Position numbers and translations under genes: made by a program
Notes under the pieces: generated by a model
Database searches by the model: none
What the model saw: only the letters and a program-made list of their open reading frames with translations
What the model was told of the DNA's origin: nothing
Assembly: GCF_020707215.1 (NCBI RefSeq)
Contig: NZ_JAJFET010000001.1
Span: 1 to 64,000, forward strand
Source of the DNA: Sphingomonas sp. PL-96
Lineage (GTDB): Bacteria; Pseudomonadota; Alphaproteobacteria; Sphingomonadales; Sphingomonadaceae
Reading direction: 5' to 3'
DNA: 64,000 nucleotides
In this document: piece by piece, positions 1 through 9,152 of the stretch
How the letters are laid out: every line of letters begins with the position of its first letter
How positions within the stretch are numbered: position 1 is the first letter of the stretch

Positions 1-219
1 CGGGGGCGGGGGCGGTGGCGCCGGCGGTGCCAGCGGATGGTAGATGCCGTCCGAGGTGTAATAGCCGTCGATGATGCCGTCGCCGTCGCGATCGGCAGCG
101 ACGCTGCCCGACACGGCGCCCGGCGGGGGCGGCGGAGCGGTGGCGACGGGCGGCTTCTTGGCACAGGCGCCCAGCGACACAGCGCCGGCGGCCAAGAGTA
201 GCATGGCACGGAAACGCAT
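1..219 (-). CDS. Small lipoprotein with Ca-loop motif, cut by the window edge
   Basis: Reading leftwards from ATG at 219, the visible 73 codons begin with a short basic start, a hydrophobic run and the lipobox LGAC, with the lipidated Cys at residue 19. This predicts an outer-membrane or periplasmic lipoprotein. A Pro-rich linker (about 29-33) leads to DRDGDGIIDG (43-52), whose Asp spacing matches calcium-binding DxDxDGxxD loops, then a Tyr-rich stretch and a second Pro-rich run that leaves the window. The start is supported by GGAGG about 7 bases upstream. No family is recognised and the C-terminus is unseen. Calcium binding is inferred from the motif alone. Confidence 0.75.
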   Translation of the reverse strand, partial: MRFRAMLLLAAGAVSLGACAKKPPVATAPPPPPGAVSGSVAADRDGDGIIDGYYTSDGIYHPLAPPAPPPPPP

Positions 220-281
220 CTTTATCCTCCCTTCAAGGACCGACCAACGCCTACGTGCGCTGGCCGTTCAGACCCCCGTAG

Positions 282-309
282 AAAAACGGGACCCGCAGGT
301 GGCGTCCCG
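282..309 (-). terminator. Intrinsic terminator, minus strand
   Basis: On the minus strand a six-pair stem (CGGGAC at 287-292 with GTCCCG at 304-309) is followed directly by five T residues (282-286 on the plus strand are A). It lies between the S1/P1 nuclease gene and the edge lipoprotein gene, both minus-strand, so it probably ends the nuclease transcript. Confidence 0.55.
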
Positions 310-396
310 GCGCCTTAACGGGAGGTGAAGCCTGGCGGTGGGCGAACGATCAGCCGTTCAGCCAGCGCGGCGACATGCGCAGAAGGCCGCGGTAGC

Positions 397-486
397 CGTG
401 CTCCCGCGAAGGCGGGAGCCCAGGGTTGCACGCGCTATCGGCCGTGGTTCTGCTGGACCCTGGATCCCGCCTGCGCGGGGATACGC
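397..486 (+). repeat. Intergenic palindromic repeat, family A, copy 1
   Basis: About 90 bases made of an outer hairpin (CTCCCGCGAAGGCGGGAG), a central CCCAGGG...ACCCTGG pairing and a second hairpin (TCCCGCCTGCGCGGGGA). The same arrangement recurs near 10.45, 35.9, 36.0, 36.1, 41.5, 44.8 and 56.4 kb, always between genes. It resembles REP/BIME-type elements. Apart from this copy and the terminator nearer the edge, the 220-520 gap holds no gene I can support. Confidence 0.85.
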
Positions 487-520
487 GCCCTTGGAGGGGG
501 AGGGCGTCAGCCGCCGAGCC

Positions 521-1363
521 TCAGGCGAAAACCTCGTCGAGCAGCCGTGCCAGGCGCAGCCCGCCGCGCTCGACCTGAAGCTGGGCGACCGGCACCAGCT
601 TTTCGATCGTGGCGGCGTCCAGCGTCACGCGGCCTTCCGGCGCCGGCCCACAGGCGTTGCCGCCGTACGCCGGGGCATAGGCAGAGTCGCGGCTGACCTC
701 CCAGCTTTCCCGGCTCCAGTCCTCGATGGTGCCGGCGGCGATGGTCGCGCGCTCCTCGGGGCTGTAACGCCGCACGATCGACGGCGGCGTGGAAATCGCG
801 CGCTCGGCGAGCAGCCCGTCCCAGATGCTGTGCAGGTTCAGCCGCTCCGGCGCATAGCCGCCATACGCGGCCTTCACCCGATTGCCGCCCAGGTCGCCGC
901 GGTCGCCCGCGTGCAGCGGCATGTGCAGGTCGCCGACAAAGTGGACCAGGAAGACCAGCGCCTGCACCCGCTCGCGCACCGGCACCTTGGGATCCTTCAG
1001 CAGCTTCAGGTCGCGCTCGATCTGCGCCGACACGCAATTGCCGTCCTTGCACGCCGATTTCAGGTCGAACGGCTTGCACACATCGACGTTCTGGTAATGC
1101 CAGGAATAGGCGTAGCTGAAGCGCTCCCCAAGCGGCTTCACGCAATCGGCCCAGACGCTTGCCTCCTCGATCGTGCGCGCCGGGCAGGTCGGGGTTTCCA
1201 GCAGCGCCTGCTGGCGCAGCAGCGCGTCGATCCTGGCGCGGGTCTGGGGCGTGACGTTGCGATAGGCGATCGTGGCGACGGTCTCATGCCCATATTCCCA
1301 ATAGGCCTGGGCGGGCGAGGCGAGGAACACGAGGGCGAGCGCGAAGAGGAAGCGGCGAATCAT
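521..1363 (-). CDS. S1/P1-type secreted nuclease
   Basis: 280 aa zinc-dependent phosphodiesterase of the S1/P1 family, which cleaves single-stranded DNA/RNA and can remove 3' phosphates. The signal peptide is clear (residues 1-20, ending AQA), so the enzyme is periplasmic or secreted. The trinuclear-zinc ligands are visible: W22, H26 (GHETVA), D73 (WAD), H89 (WHY), the HFVGDLHMPLH block (H141, D145, H151) and H178/D182 (HSIWD). Length is normal for the family. One oddity: predicted cleavage after AQA leaves Tyr before the Trp that in P1 nuclease is the N-terminal zinc ligand. It is read alone on the minus strand, with repeats on both sides. Confidence 0.93.
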   Translation of the reverse strand: MIRRFLFALALVFLASPAQAYWEYGHETVATIAYRNVTPQTRARIDALLRQQALLETPTCPARTIEEASVWADCVKPLGERFSYAYSWHYQNVDVCKPFDLKSACKDGNCVSAQIERDLKLLKDPKVPVRERVQALVFLVHFVGDLHMPLHAGDRGDLGGNRVKAAYGGYAPERLNLHSIWDGLLAERAISTPPSIVRRYSPEERATIAAGTIEDWSRESWEVSRDSAYAPAYGGNACGPAPEGRVTLDAATIEKLVPVAQLQVERGGLRLARLLDEVFA

Positions 1364-1464
1364 GGAGGCGCCTTTAAGCCATTGCTGCGGTGCGCGGGAG
1401 TGGGGATGCGCGGGGTTCGATTTGAAGGGCCTGGAAAATCCCGTTCGTCCTCAACAGCGTACAT

Positions 1465-1517
1465 CCGTTGGTCCTGAGTAGCCCTTGAGCGAAGTCGAAA
1501 GGGCGTATCGAAGGACG
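1465..1517. repeat. Intergenic repeat, family B, copy 1 (half element)
   Basis: This stretch contains TTGAGCGAAGTCGAAAGGGC and CGTATCGAAGGACG, words shared with longer family B copies near 25.7, 52.6, 61.3 and 63.2 kb. Only one arm of the palindrome is present here. It lies between the nuclease and TonB-like genes. Confidence 0.7.
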
Positions 1518-1587
1518 CTTTGATTTGGAGCTTCGGCGAGCCCGATCCTGCTCGAGACAAACGGGGTCCGCAGACTGAGGGCCTCCC

Positions 1588-2373
1588 CTACCGCTCCGAG
1601 TCCTCCGGGTGCGGGATCCAGCTGTGGTTCTCGAGGATGGTCGACGCCACTGCACGCCCCTCCGCATCGCGGGAGGGGTAGAAGCGGAAGCGGCGCTGGA
1701 TTGCCCGACAGGTCATCGAGTCCAGTTCGGGATGACCGCTCGACGCGGTGACCTCGCAGTCGCCGACCCGGCCGTTGACCTCCACCACATAGCGCACGCC
1801 CACGGTGCCCCCGAGTCCCGCTGCCCAGAGTGCTTCCGGATAGTCGGCATCGCGCAGGTCGCCGCTGCGCCAGCGGGGCGGGGTCTCGCCTGCGCCGCCA
1901 CCGCCGCCGCCATCGCCGTCCCCGCCGGCACCGCTGCCCGTCCCGCGGCCCACGCCGCCGCTGCCGGTGCCAGGCCCTGCGACCGGGGCCGCGCCGGTGG
2001 TGCGCTGGCTGCCGAGGCCGGCGATCTCGGCGGTCACTAGGGGCGGGGGCTGGACGACGATCGGCACCGGCGGGGCGACGATCTCGCTCGCCTTGCCGCG
2101 CAGATTGGCCGCAGAGGCGGCGCCTTCCGGCCGCGGCGCGGTGGCCCGCCTGGGCGCTTCATGGACCTCGCGCTTCGGCTTGGAGCGGATCGGTGGCGGC
2201 ACCTCTGGCTCGGGTGTGGGCAGGATGCCGAACACGCTGGGTGCCTGCGCGGCGATCCGGCGCACGTCCACCGAAAGCCCGGCGATCAGTGCTGCGCCCA
2301 GCCCGATCGACACCGCCACTGCGGCAGCCGCGCCGCGCGCCCGCTCAGCCGGAGTGCTGCCGAACCCATGCAT
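1588..2373 (-). CDS. TonB-like energy transducer
   Basis: 261 aa. One N-terminal membrane anchor (about residues 15-35) is followed by a Pro-rich periplasmic stretch (50-125), a long Gly-rich linker (about 130-165) and a C-terminal TonB fold (about 172-255: [36 protein letters not shown], the RRFRFYP strand). TonB proteins pass proton-motive force from ExbBD to outer-membrane transporters. No exbB, exbD or receptor gene is nearby, so the client is unknown; family members also occur as standalone TonB-domain proteins. The Gly-rich linker is unusual beside the classic Pro-Lys linker. It lies 42 bases downstream of the isoaspartyl peptidase gene on the same strand, so co-transcription is likely. 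Confidence 0.85.
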   Translation of the reverse strand: MHGFGSTPAERARGAAAAVAVSIGLGAALIAGLSVDVRRIAAQAPSVFGILPTPEPEVPPPIRSKPKREVHEAPRRATAPRPEGAASAANLRGKASEIVAPPVPIVVQPPPLVTAEIAGLGSQRTTGAAPVAGPGTGSGGVGRGTGSGAGGDGDGGGGGGAGETPPRWRSGDLRDADYPEALWAAGLGGTVGVRYVVEVNGRVGDCEVTASSGHPELDSMTCRAIQRRFRFYPSRDAEGRAVASTILENHSWIPHPEDSER

Positions 2374-2415
2374 GCCGCCCCATGTGGGCGTGCCCGCGGC
2401 TCGGGCAAGGGTCGC

Positions 2416-3399
2416 TCAGCCCTCGTCGCCGTAGATCGCGACCAGGCGCTTGGCGTCAGAGGTCGCCTTGCCGCGGTACATGCCGGGGGTGTTGAAGCTC
2501 CACGTCGCCTCGCCGTTCGGCCCGGTGACGATCACACCGCCGGTGCCGCCCAGCGCCAGCGTCTCGGCCATCACCGTGTCGGCCGCCTGTTGCAGGCTCT
2601 CGCCCTTGAAGCGGATGCGCGCGCAGATCTCGTGCGCCACGCCCTCGCGGATGAAGAACTCGCCCGCTCCCGTGGCGGAGACGGCGCAGGCGCGGTCGTC
2701 GGCATAGGTGCCGGCACCGATCAGCGGCGAGTCGCCGACGCGCCCCCAGCGCTTGCCGGTAACGCCGCCCGTCGAGGTGGCGGCGGCGACATGGCCGGCC
2801 TGGTCGCGCGCGACCGCGCCGACGGTGCCGTATTTCATGTCGACGTCGAACCAGCCGAGCTTCTTGGCCTTGAGCTCATCGAGCTGCCGGCGGCGCTCGT
2901 CGGTGGCAAACCAGCTCGGGTCGACCTGCTCCAGCCCCTGTTCGGTCGAGAAGATGTCGGCGCCCTTGGCCGCGAGCAGCACGTGCGGGCTCTTTTCCAT
3001 CACGGCGCGGGCGAGGCTCACGGGATGGCGCGTGCGGGTGACGCCGGCGACGGCCCCTGCGGCGCGGGTCGAACCGTCCATGATCGCGGCGTCGAGCTCG
3101 TTGGTGCCCTCATAGGTGAAGACCGCACCGCGGCCGGCGTTGAAGCTGGGATCGTCCTCCAGCACGTGGATCGCGGCTTCGACCGCATCGACGGCGCTGC
3201 CGCCCTTGGCGAGCACCGCTTCCCCCGCTGTCAGCGCGGCGTCGAGCCCGGCGCGCGCCGCTGCCTCGCGTTCGGGCGTCATGCGCGCGCGCTCGATCAC
3301 GCCGGCACCCCCGTGGATCACCAGCGTCCAGCTGGGCTTCTGCTCGGCGGCGGCGGGAGAGGACATCAACAGGGCTCCGATCAACAGGGCAAGGCGCAT
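2416..3399 (-). CDS. iaaA: Isoaspartyl peptidase / type III L-asparaginase
   Basis: 327 aa Ntn-hydrolase precursor that removes beta-aspartyl residues from peptides and can hydrolyse asparagine. A signal peptide (1-18, ending AAA) implies periplasmic location. Family marks: VIHGGAG near residue 27, NAGRGAVFT (87-95), and the self-cleavage site YGTVGAVA, where Thr192 becomes the N-terminal nucleophile of the beta subunit; then a GAGTYAD segment near 229 and GTGGVI near the end. The ATG at 3399 gives the signal peptide; the longer open frame upstream runs across ispG and is not real. It is divergent from ispG and upstream of the TonB-like gene. Confidence 0.93.
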   Translation of the reverse strand: MRLALLIGALLMSSPAAAEQKPSWTLVIHGGAGVIERARMTPEREAAARAGLDAALTAGEAVLAKGGSAVDAVEAAIHVLEDDPSFNAGRGAVFTYEGTNELDAAIMDGSTRAAGAVAGVTRTRHPVSLARAVMEKSPHVLLAAKGADIFSTEQGLEQVDPSWFATDERRRQLDELKAKKLGWFDVDMKYGTVGAVARDQAGHVAAATSTGGVTGKRWGRVGDSPLIGAGTYADDRACAVSATGAGEFFIREGVAHEICARIRFKGESLQQAADTVMAETLALGGTGGVIVTGPNGEATWSFNTPGMYRGKATSDAKRLVAIYGDEG

Positions 3400-3534
3400 C
3401 GTGCGGCTCCGGAAAGTCGGCCCGCTGTAGCAGACGGCACGATCCACGCCACCGGCTCCGCCTGCCTTTCGCCTGCCGTCCGGCGCGGCTATATGGGGGA
3501 CAAGCCCCCCGAAGTCTCTGCGAGAAGATCCCCC

Positions 3535-4659
3535 ATGTCCGTCCGCCCCTGGCGCGATATCGTCCGCCGCCCGAGCCGCCAGATCATGGTCGGCAACGTC
3601 CCCGTCGGCGGCGATGCGCCGGTGACGGTGCAGACGATGACCAACACGCCGACGCCGGACGTGCGCGCGACCGTGGAACAGATCCGCCGCTGCGAAGAGG
3701 CGGGCGTCGACATCATCCGCGTGTCCTGCCCGGACGTGGAATCGACGGCGGCGCTCAAGCAGATCGTGCGCGCGTCGCGGGTGCCGATCGTTGCGGACAT
3801 CCACTTCCACTATAAGCGCGCGCTGGAAGCCGCCGACGCGGGTGCCGCCTGCCTGCGCATCAATCCCGGCAACATCGGCTCGTCCGAGCGGGTGGCGGAG
3901 GTGGTGCGCGCGGCCAAGGCCAATGGCTGCGCGATCCGCATCGGCGTCAACGCCGGCAGCCTGGAAAAGGACCTGCTCGAGAAATACGGCGAGCCGTGCC
4001 CGGAGGCACTGGTCGAAAGCGCGCTCGACCATATCAAGCTGCTCCAGGACCATGACTTCCACGAATACAAGGTCGCGGTGAAGGCGTCGGACGTGTTCCT
4101 GGCGGTCGCGGCTTATCAGGGCCTGGCCGAGGCAACCGACTGCCCGCTGCACCTGGGCATCACCGAAGCGGGCGGGCTGATCGGCGGCACCGTCAAGTCC
4201 TCGATCGGCATCGGATCGCTGCTGTGGTTCGGCATCGGCGACACCATTCGCGTCTCGCTCTCGGCCGAGCCCGAGGAGGAAGTGCGCGTCGGCTTCGAGA
4301 TCCTGAAGGCGCTGGGCATCCGCAATCGCGGCGTGCGCGTCGTCTCCTGTCCGTCATGCTCGCGCCAGGGCTTCGACGTGATCCGCACCGTTCAGAAGCT
4401 GGAGGAGCGGCTGCAGCATATCCGCACGCCCATGTCGCTGTCGGTGCTCGGCTGCGTGGTCAACGGCCCGGGTGAGGCGCGCGAGACCGACATCGGCATC
4501 ACCGGCGGGGGCAACGGCCGGCACATGGTCTATCTGTCCGGCGTCACCGACCATCATGTCGAGGATGCGGCCATGGTCGATCATATCGTCCGGCTGGTCG
4601 AGGCCAAGGCCGCCGAGCTCGAGGCGCAGGCCGCAGCGGTGGAGCAGGCGGCCGAGTAA
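3535..4659 (+). CDS. ispG: 4-hydroxy-3-methylbut-2-enyl diphosphate synthase
   Basis: 374 aa. IspG (GcpE) converts MEcPP to HMBPP in the non-mevalonate isoprenoid pathway, using a 4Fe-4S cluster. The TIM-barrel half begins [12 protein letters not shown] and includes VADIHFHY and RINPGNIG. The C-terminal half carries the cluster ligands: Cys272 and Cys275 (SCPSC), Cys307 (LGC) and Glu314 (NGPGE). ATG 3535 gives the usual start (MSVRPWRDI), with a weak GAGAAG upstream; an in-frame ATG at 3493 would add 14 residues. It leads a likely plus-strand unit with the EamA transporter, acetyltransferase and TfoX-like genes, ending at the 6.46 kb terminator. Confidence 0.97.
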   Translation: MSVRPWRDIVRRPSRQIMVGNVPVGGDAPVTVQTMTNTPTPDVRATVEQIRRCEEAGVDIIRVSCPDVESTAALKQIVRASRVPIVADIHFHYKRALEAADAGAACLRINPGNIGSSERVAEVVRAAKANGCAIRIGVNAGSLEKDLLEKYGEPCPEALVESALDHIKLLQDHDFHEYKVAVKASDVFLAVAAYQGLAEATDCPLHLGITEAGGLIGGTVKSSIGIGSLLWFGIGDTIRVSLSAEPEEEVRVGFEILKALGIRNRGVRVVSCPSCSRQGFDVIRTVQKLEERLQHIRTPMSLSVLGCVVNGPGEARETDIGITGGGNGRHMVYLSGVTDHHVEDAAMVDHIVRLVEAKAAELEAQAAAVEQAAE

Positions 4660-4717
4660 GCGCCGCCAACCGCGGCCGGGGTGGACGGCGCGAGCGTTTG
4701 CCCGCATCCACCGCCCC

Positions 4718-5614
4718 ATGACCCGGACCCACACCCCGCCTGCCGTCGCCTTTGCGGCGGCATCCGCGGGCATCGCCATCTATTCGTGCATGGACGCCCT
4801 GATGAAGGGGCTGAGCATCGCCAGCGGCGCGTACAGCGCGGTGCTGTGGCGCTCGGTCGCAGGCGTGCTGCTGACGGGCGCGGTGTTCCTGGCGCGGCGC
4901 CAGCCCTGGCCCGAGCGCCAGGCGTTGCGGCTGCACGTGCTGCGCGGGCTTGCGGCGGGGCTGTCGGTGCTGCTGTTCTTCTGGGGGCTTGTCCGCGTGC
5001 CGATGGCGCAGGGGGTGGCGCTCACCTTCCTGTCGCCGCTGATCGCGCTGTTCCTTGCCGCCGCAATGCTGGGCGAGCGGATCCGGCGCGCGGCCATTCT
5101 CGGCTCGCTGGTCGCCGCCGTTGGCGTGCTGGTGATCGCCTGGGGACAGGCGCAGGCGGGCGCCTCGAGCGAGGTGGTGCTGGGCGCGCTCGCGATCGTG
5201 CTCGCCTCCGTCCTCTATGCCTACAGCCTGATCCTGCTGCGGCAGCAGGCGCAGGTCGCCGATCCGCTGGAGGTGACGCTGTTCACCAGCCTGGTGATCG
5301 GCGTGCTGCTAGCGCTCGGCGCGCCCTGGCTGGCGGTGTGGCCGGCGAGCGACCAGCTGGCGCCGATCGTCGGTTCGGCGGTGCTGGGGTCGATCTCGGC
5401 GCTGCTGCTCGCCTGGTCCTATGGCCGGGCGGAGGCGCAGGTGCTGGCGCCGGTCGAATATACCGCCTTTGTCTGGGCCGCGCTGCTCGGCTATCTCGTG
5501 TTTGACGAGCGGGTGTCGCCGTTCACGATCGCAGGCGCGCTGTTGATCGTCGGCGGCTGCCTGGTCGCGGTGCGCGGCGCATCGCCGGTACCGCAGAGCG
5601 AGGCAGGGGCATGA
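4718..5614 (+). CDS. EamA/DMT-family transporter
   Basis: 298 aa integral membrane protein with about ten hydrophobic segments and the two-fold EamA repeat (first half about 10-140, second about 150-290). The first half holds LRGLAAGLSVLLFFWGL and QGVALTFLSPLIALFLAA; the second holds VAPVEYTAF-type residues and a final IAGALLIVGG helix. DMT-family members export metabolites or drugs; substrate cannot be read from sequence. ATG 4718 starts 58 bases after ispG. The last codons overlap the next gene as ATGA. Confidence 0.9.
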   Translation: MTRTHTPPAVAFAAASAGIAIYSCMDALMKGLSIASGAYSAVLWRSVAGVLLTGAVFLARRQPWPERQALRLHVLRGLAAGLSVLLFFWGLVRVPMAQGVALTFLSPLIALFLAAAMLGERIRRAAILGSLVAAVGVLVIAWGQAQAGASSEVVLGALAIVLASVLYAYSLILLRQQAQVADPLEVTLFTSLVIGVLLALGAPWLAVWPASDQLAPIVGSAVLGSISALLLAWSYGRAEAQVLAPVEYTAFVWAALLGYLVFDERVSPFTIAGALLIVGGCLVAVRGASPVPQSEAGA

Positions 5615-6078
5615 CGACGATCCGATCCGCGACCTCAGATGACGCCGGGCTGATCTTCGGCTTCGTGCGCGACCTGGCGCGTCACGAGGGTGCCGAGGCC
5701 CAGCTGGTGGCGACCGAACCGCTGCTGCGCGCCGCGCTGGACGCCCGCGAGGTCGAGGCGGCGATTGCCGGGAAGCACGGCGAGCCGGTGGGCGTCGCGC
5801 TGTTCTTTCACAAGCATTCAACCTGGGGCGGCTGGAACGGCCTCTATCTTGAGGACCTGTACGTCACGCCCGACGCACGCGGGACGGGCGCGGGCAGGGC
5901 GCTGCTCGCCCATGTCGCCGAACTCGCCGTCGCGCGCGGGTGCACGCGGGTCGAATGGGCAGTGAGCGACAGCAACCTGGCGGCCGCCGGCTTCTACCGC
6001 AGCCTGGGCGCCGAGCCGATGGGCTGGCGCATCTATCGCGTCTCGGGCGAGGCGCTGACACGGCTGGCGAGGACTTAG
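5611..6078 (+). CDS. GNAT-family N-acetyltransferase
   Basis: 155 aa, a single GNAT fold. The acetyl-CoA loop is visible as DARGTGAGRALLA (about residues 89-101), preceded by LYLEDLYVTPDARG, the usual beta-4 strand. ATGA overlap with the EamA gene indicates translational coupling. It resembles small diamine/amino-acid acetyltransferases, but the substrate is not readable from sequence. Confidence 0.9.
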   Translation: MTTIRSATSDDAGLIFGFVRDLARHEGAEAQLVATEPLLRAALDAREVEAAIAGKHGEPVGVALFFHKHSTWGGWNGLYLEDLYVTPDARGTGAGRALLAHVAELAVARGCTRVEWAVSDSNLAAAGFYRSLGAEPMGWRIYRVSGEALTRLART

Positions 6079-6093
6079 GCAGGGAGGGGCGGC

Positions 6094-6450
6094 ATGGCCG
6101 TCGATGCAGGGCTGATCGAATGGGTGGCGGAGGCGCTGGCGCCGGTCGGCCATGTCACCTCGCGGCGGATGATGGGCGGGGCGACGCTCTATTGCGACGG
6201 CACGATCTTTGCGATCGGGTTCGACGATGGGCTCTGGTTCAAGGCGGATGCCGGGAGCGACGCGGCTTGGGACGCGGCCGGCTGCGCGCGCTTCACCTAT
6301 GCCAAGGGCGACGGCACCACCGGATCGATGAACTACCGCCGCGCGCCCGACGACGTCTATGACGATGCGGACGCGATGCGGGAGTGGGCCGGGCTCGCGT
6401 TGGCGGCGGGGGCGCGCGCACCGGCGCCGAAGCGCAAGAACAAGCGCTGA
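6094..6450 (+). CDS. TfoX N-terminal domain protein
   Basis: 118 aa with the TfoX/Sxy N-terminal fold: SRRMMGGATLYCDGTIFA near 24-41, GLWFKAD, and FTYAKGDGTTGSMNYRRAP. Full TfoX proteins regulate competence in gammaproteobacteria; single-domain versions in alphaproteobacteria are uncharacterised. The C-terminus is short and basic (PKRKNKR). It starts 15 bases after the acetyltransferase and is the last gene before a strong terminator. No competence genes are nearby, so a competence role should not be assumed. Confidence 0.85.
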   Translation: MAVDAGLIEWVAEALAPVGHVTSRRMMGGATLYCDGTIFAIGFDDGLWFKADAGSDAAWDAAGCARFTYAKGDGTTGSMNYRRAPDDVYDDADAMREWAGLALAAGARAPAPKRKNKR

Positions 6451-6458
6451 AACGACGA

Positions 6459-6488
6459 ACCCCGCCGGCACCTAGGTGCCGACGGGGT
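6459..6488. terminator. Bidirectional intrinsic terminator between convergent genes
   Basis: A 13-pair stem with one internal mismatch: ACCCCG then CGGCACC on the left, GGTGCCG then CGGGGT on the right, around a very tight loop (CTAG at the tip). It sits between tfoX-like (plus) and ppa (minus), whose ends face each other, so it can serve both. The T-tract is weak on both sides. Confidence 0.7.
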
Positions 6489-6511
6489 CCGGATCACGTG
6501 TTGCTCGGCGT

Positions 6512-7090
6512 TCAGTCGCGGCCGGGCACGTCGTGGTCGAGCGGTTCCTCGCCCGCCGCCTTGGCGGCGTTGTAGCGGTCGATCGCCTCCAGGGTGATGC
6601 GCGCGGCTTCGGCGGCGTCGCCCCAGGTGCCGACGCGCACCCACTTTTCCTTCTCCAGGTCCTTGTAGTGGGTGAAGAAGTGCTCGATCTGCTGGAACAC
6701 GATTTCCGGCAGATCGGCGCGGCCACCGACCTTGGTGTAGTAGGGGAAGGTCGAATCCACCGGCACGCAGACCAGCTTCTCGTCGCCGCCGGCTTCGTCT
6801 TCCAGGTTCAGGACCGCGATCGGACGCGCGCGCACCACGCAGCCCGGGATGAACGGCGTGCGCGACACGACCAGCGCGTCGAGCGGATCGCCGTCCGGCG
6901 ACAGCGTGTGCGGCACGAAGCCATAGTTCGCCGGATAGCGCATCGGGGTGTGGAGGATGCGATCGACGAACAGCGCACCGGACGCCTTGTCGAACTCATA
7001 CTTCACCGGCTCGCCACCGGTCGGCACCTCGATGATGACGTTCAGGTCTTCCGGCGGGTTCTTGCCCACCGGCACCATGTCGATCCGCAT
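6512..7090 (-). CDS. ppa: Inorganic pyrophosphatase
   Basis: 192 aa soluble family I pyrophosphatase that hydrolyses PPi to two phosphates and drives biosynthetic reactions forward. Signature: YGFVPHTLSPDGDPLDALV, with metal-binding Asp66, Asp68 and Asp71. The N-terminal VIIEVPTGG and KYEFDK segments and YTKVGGRADLPE also match the family. Length is slightly above the E. coli enzyme. It lies 15 bases downstream of the M61 peptidase gene on the same strand and ends at the shared terminator. Confidence 0.97.
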   Translation of the reverse strand: MRIDMVPVGKNPPEDLNVIIEVPTGGEPVKYEFDKASGALFVDRILHTPMRYPANYGFVPHTLSPDGDPLDALVVSRTPFIPGCVVRARPIAVLNLEDEAGGDEKLVCVPVDSTFPYYTKVGGRADLPEIVFQQIEHFFTHYKDLEKEKWVRVGTWGDAAEAARITLEAIDRYNAAKAAGEEPLDHDVPGRD

Positions 7091-7105
7091 GTCGTATAGT
7101 CCCCT

Positions 7106-9028
7106 TTACTTGGCGGCGAGCAGGCGATCGAGGCCCGTCTCACCCTGTCCGGTCTTTTCCAGACGCGGATAGCGCAGGCCATCGTGATAGTCGATTGCCA
7201 CGTCACGCAGCTTGTCGCCGTTCTTGACCAGCAGGCGGACGGGCGTGCGGTTGCCCTTGGACGCGGTCACCGCCGCCTTCAGGCGGTCGGCGCTGTAGCT
7301 TTCGCCGTTCACCGCGACGATGCTGCTGTCGACGGTCATCCCAGCGTCGAATGCCGGGCTGCCCCAGCTGACCGAGTTGACCGAGCCCGACTTGCCCGTG
7401 ACGATCCCCAGCGAATAGCTGAGGTCGGCCTGGTCGCGGGTGCGATCGTTGTTGACGAAATAGGGCGTCGGCTGGTCGCTGTAGACCAGGCGATAGCCGT
7501 TGTTGGTAAAGCCGGCGAGCGGCGCACGCTGCGACACGCCGTTGACGCGGCTGTTGAGGAAATCGGCCCAGTCATAGGGCTGGATGCCGTTCAGCGTCTT
7601 CACCACGTCGTCCAGCGTGTAGGTGAGCACGCCCCAGTCGCCGTCGCGAACGCCGAAGAAGGCGCGGGCGAAATCGTCGATGCTCTTGGTGCCGCCCGAC
7701 TGCTGGCGCAGCATGGAATCGACCTCCATCCAGATCAGCAGGCCCTCGTTGTAATAGTCCTCCGAGCGCTGCCAGCTGGTCCAGCCCTTGGGTCGGCGCG
7801 CCGAGATGATCGGGTCGTTGGTGGTATCGACCAGCGGGCGCCATTCCCGCGCACGACGCGTATCGAGGCTCGCTGCGATCGCGGCATAGGCGTCCAGCGT
7901 GTCCTGCTTGGTGACGATGCCAGAGCGCGCCTGCAGCACATAGCCCCAGAACTGGGTCTGGCCCTCATAGACCCACAGCAGCGAGTTGCGCATGGGCGTG
8001 CGGTAGTCCGGCGTCCACAGGTCGGCGCCGCGGCGGAACTTGCCGTCCCAGCTGTGGGTGTATTCGTGCGGCAGGAGGTTGCGGCTGCCGGCACCCTCGT
8101 TCCACTTGGTGAAATAGCCCGGCTTCACGCCGTTTTCGGAGCTGCGATGATGCTCCAGGCCGATGCCGCCCATGGTGTCGGTGATCGCCAGCAGGAACTC
8201 GTACTTGTCGTAGTGCTGGGCGCCGAACACGCGGGTCGCCTGCTCGACCAGGCGCTTGTGCGCGTCGATCTGTTGCGGGGTGGCGTTCAGCTCTTCCGGG
8301 CTGTCGGCAAAGACGTTGAGGTCGACGCGCGGCGACAGCGCCCACTCGCGATAATATTTGCCCGCGAAGGTCGGCGAGTCGACCAGCGTTTCATAGCTGG
8401 TGCGCTGGTAGGAATAGGTCGAGCCGGTGGCGGTCGACGGCAGGCCTGCCGCAGCGCTCCAGCCGGCCGGGTATTTGGCGACCGCCTGGATCGGGATGCG
8501 ACGGGTGAAATAGCCCGCCGGATAGAGGCTGACCGAGTTCCACTGGAGGTTCAGCATGGTCGGGGCTGCGACCACGCGGCCCTGGTCGCCGGCGGTCGCC
8601 GACAGGAACTGGAAGGAAACGTCCAGCTTCTTGGCGCCGGCCGGCACGTCGATGTGGAAGGCGAACACGTCTTCCGGATCGCGGATCCAGGGAAGGACCT
8701 TGCCGTTGGCGCGGATTACCAGCCCGGCCAGCTTCTCGATCTCGCCGCGCGGGCTGTGCGCGCCCGGCAGCCACTTCGGGAACAGCAGCGCCATCGGGCC
8801 CGCGTCGGCAACGGGAATCGTTTCCTTCACGTTGAAGATGCCGCGCTGGATGTCGGTCGCGTCCACTTCCAGCAGGAGGGTGCCGGGATAGTCGATGTCG
8901 CGCGGCGCCGGGATGGTGTCCGTGAAAGGCACCGGCTGCGGCTGGCTGTTGCCGGCGGGGTTCAGCTGCGCATGGGCGGGAACGGCAGAGGCAAGCAACA
9001 GGGCGGCAAACGCAGAATTGCGAAACAT
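7106..9028 (-). CDS. M61-family metallopeptidase with PDZ domain
   Basis: 640 aa exported zinc peptidase of the M61 (glycyl aminopeptidase) family. Signal peptide 1-20 (ends AHA). The N-terminal beta domain (about 40-220) is followed by the catalytic domain with HEYTHSW: His321, Glu322 and His325, and the third ligand Glu355 in VYEGQTQFWG. GGIGLEHHRS (about 287-296) is the conserved strand upstream. A PDZ-like domain occupies about 520-625. Family members cut peptides with N-terminal Gly or Ala. It is the upstream gene of a likely pair with ppa. Confidence 0.93.
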   Translation of the reverse strand: MFRNSAFAALLLASAVPAHAQLNPAGNSQPQPVPFTDTIPAPRDIDYPGTLLLEVDATDIQRGIFNVKETIPVADAGPMALLFPKWLPGAHSPRGEIEKLAGLVIRANGKVLPWIRDPEDVFAFHIDVPAGAKKLDVSFQFLSATAGDQGRVVAAPTMLNLQWNSVSLYPAGYFTRRIPIQAVAKYPAGWSAAAGLPSTATGSTYSYQRTSYETLVDSPTFAGKYYREWALSPRVDLNVFADSPEELNATPQQIDAHKRLVEQATRVFGAQHYDKYEFLLAITDTMGGIGLEHHRSSENGVKPGYFTKWNEGAGSRNLLPHEYTHSWDGKFRRGADLWTPDYRTPMRNSLLWVYEGQTQFWGYVLQARSGIVTKQDTLDAYAAIAASLDTRRAREWRPLVDTTNDPIISARRPKGWTSWQRSEDYYNEGLLIWMEVDSMLRQQSGGTKSIDDFARAFFGVRDGDWGVLTYTLDDVVKTLNGIQPYDWADFLNSRVNGVSQRAPLAGFTNNGYRLVYSDQPTPYFVNNDRTRDQADLSYSLGIVTGKSGSVNSVSWGSPAFDAGMTVDSSIVAVNGESYSADRLKAAVTASKGNRTPVRLLVKNGDKLRDVAIDYHDGLRYPRLEKTGQGETGLDRLLAAK

Positions 9029-9152
9029 GGCGGCCTTTCAGCGGGTTGGAATGAGGATGTGTAACGACATATCGCAGCTCCCGTCCAGCCTGTCGCAGCA
9101 TGGGACGATGATTCCGGCTTCGATCCGCCTGCGTGCGCGGCTAGGGTGCGAC

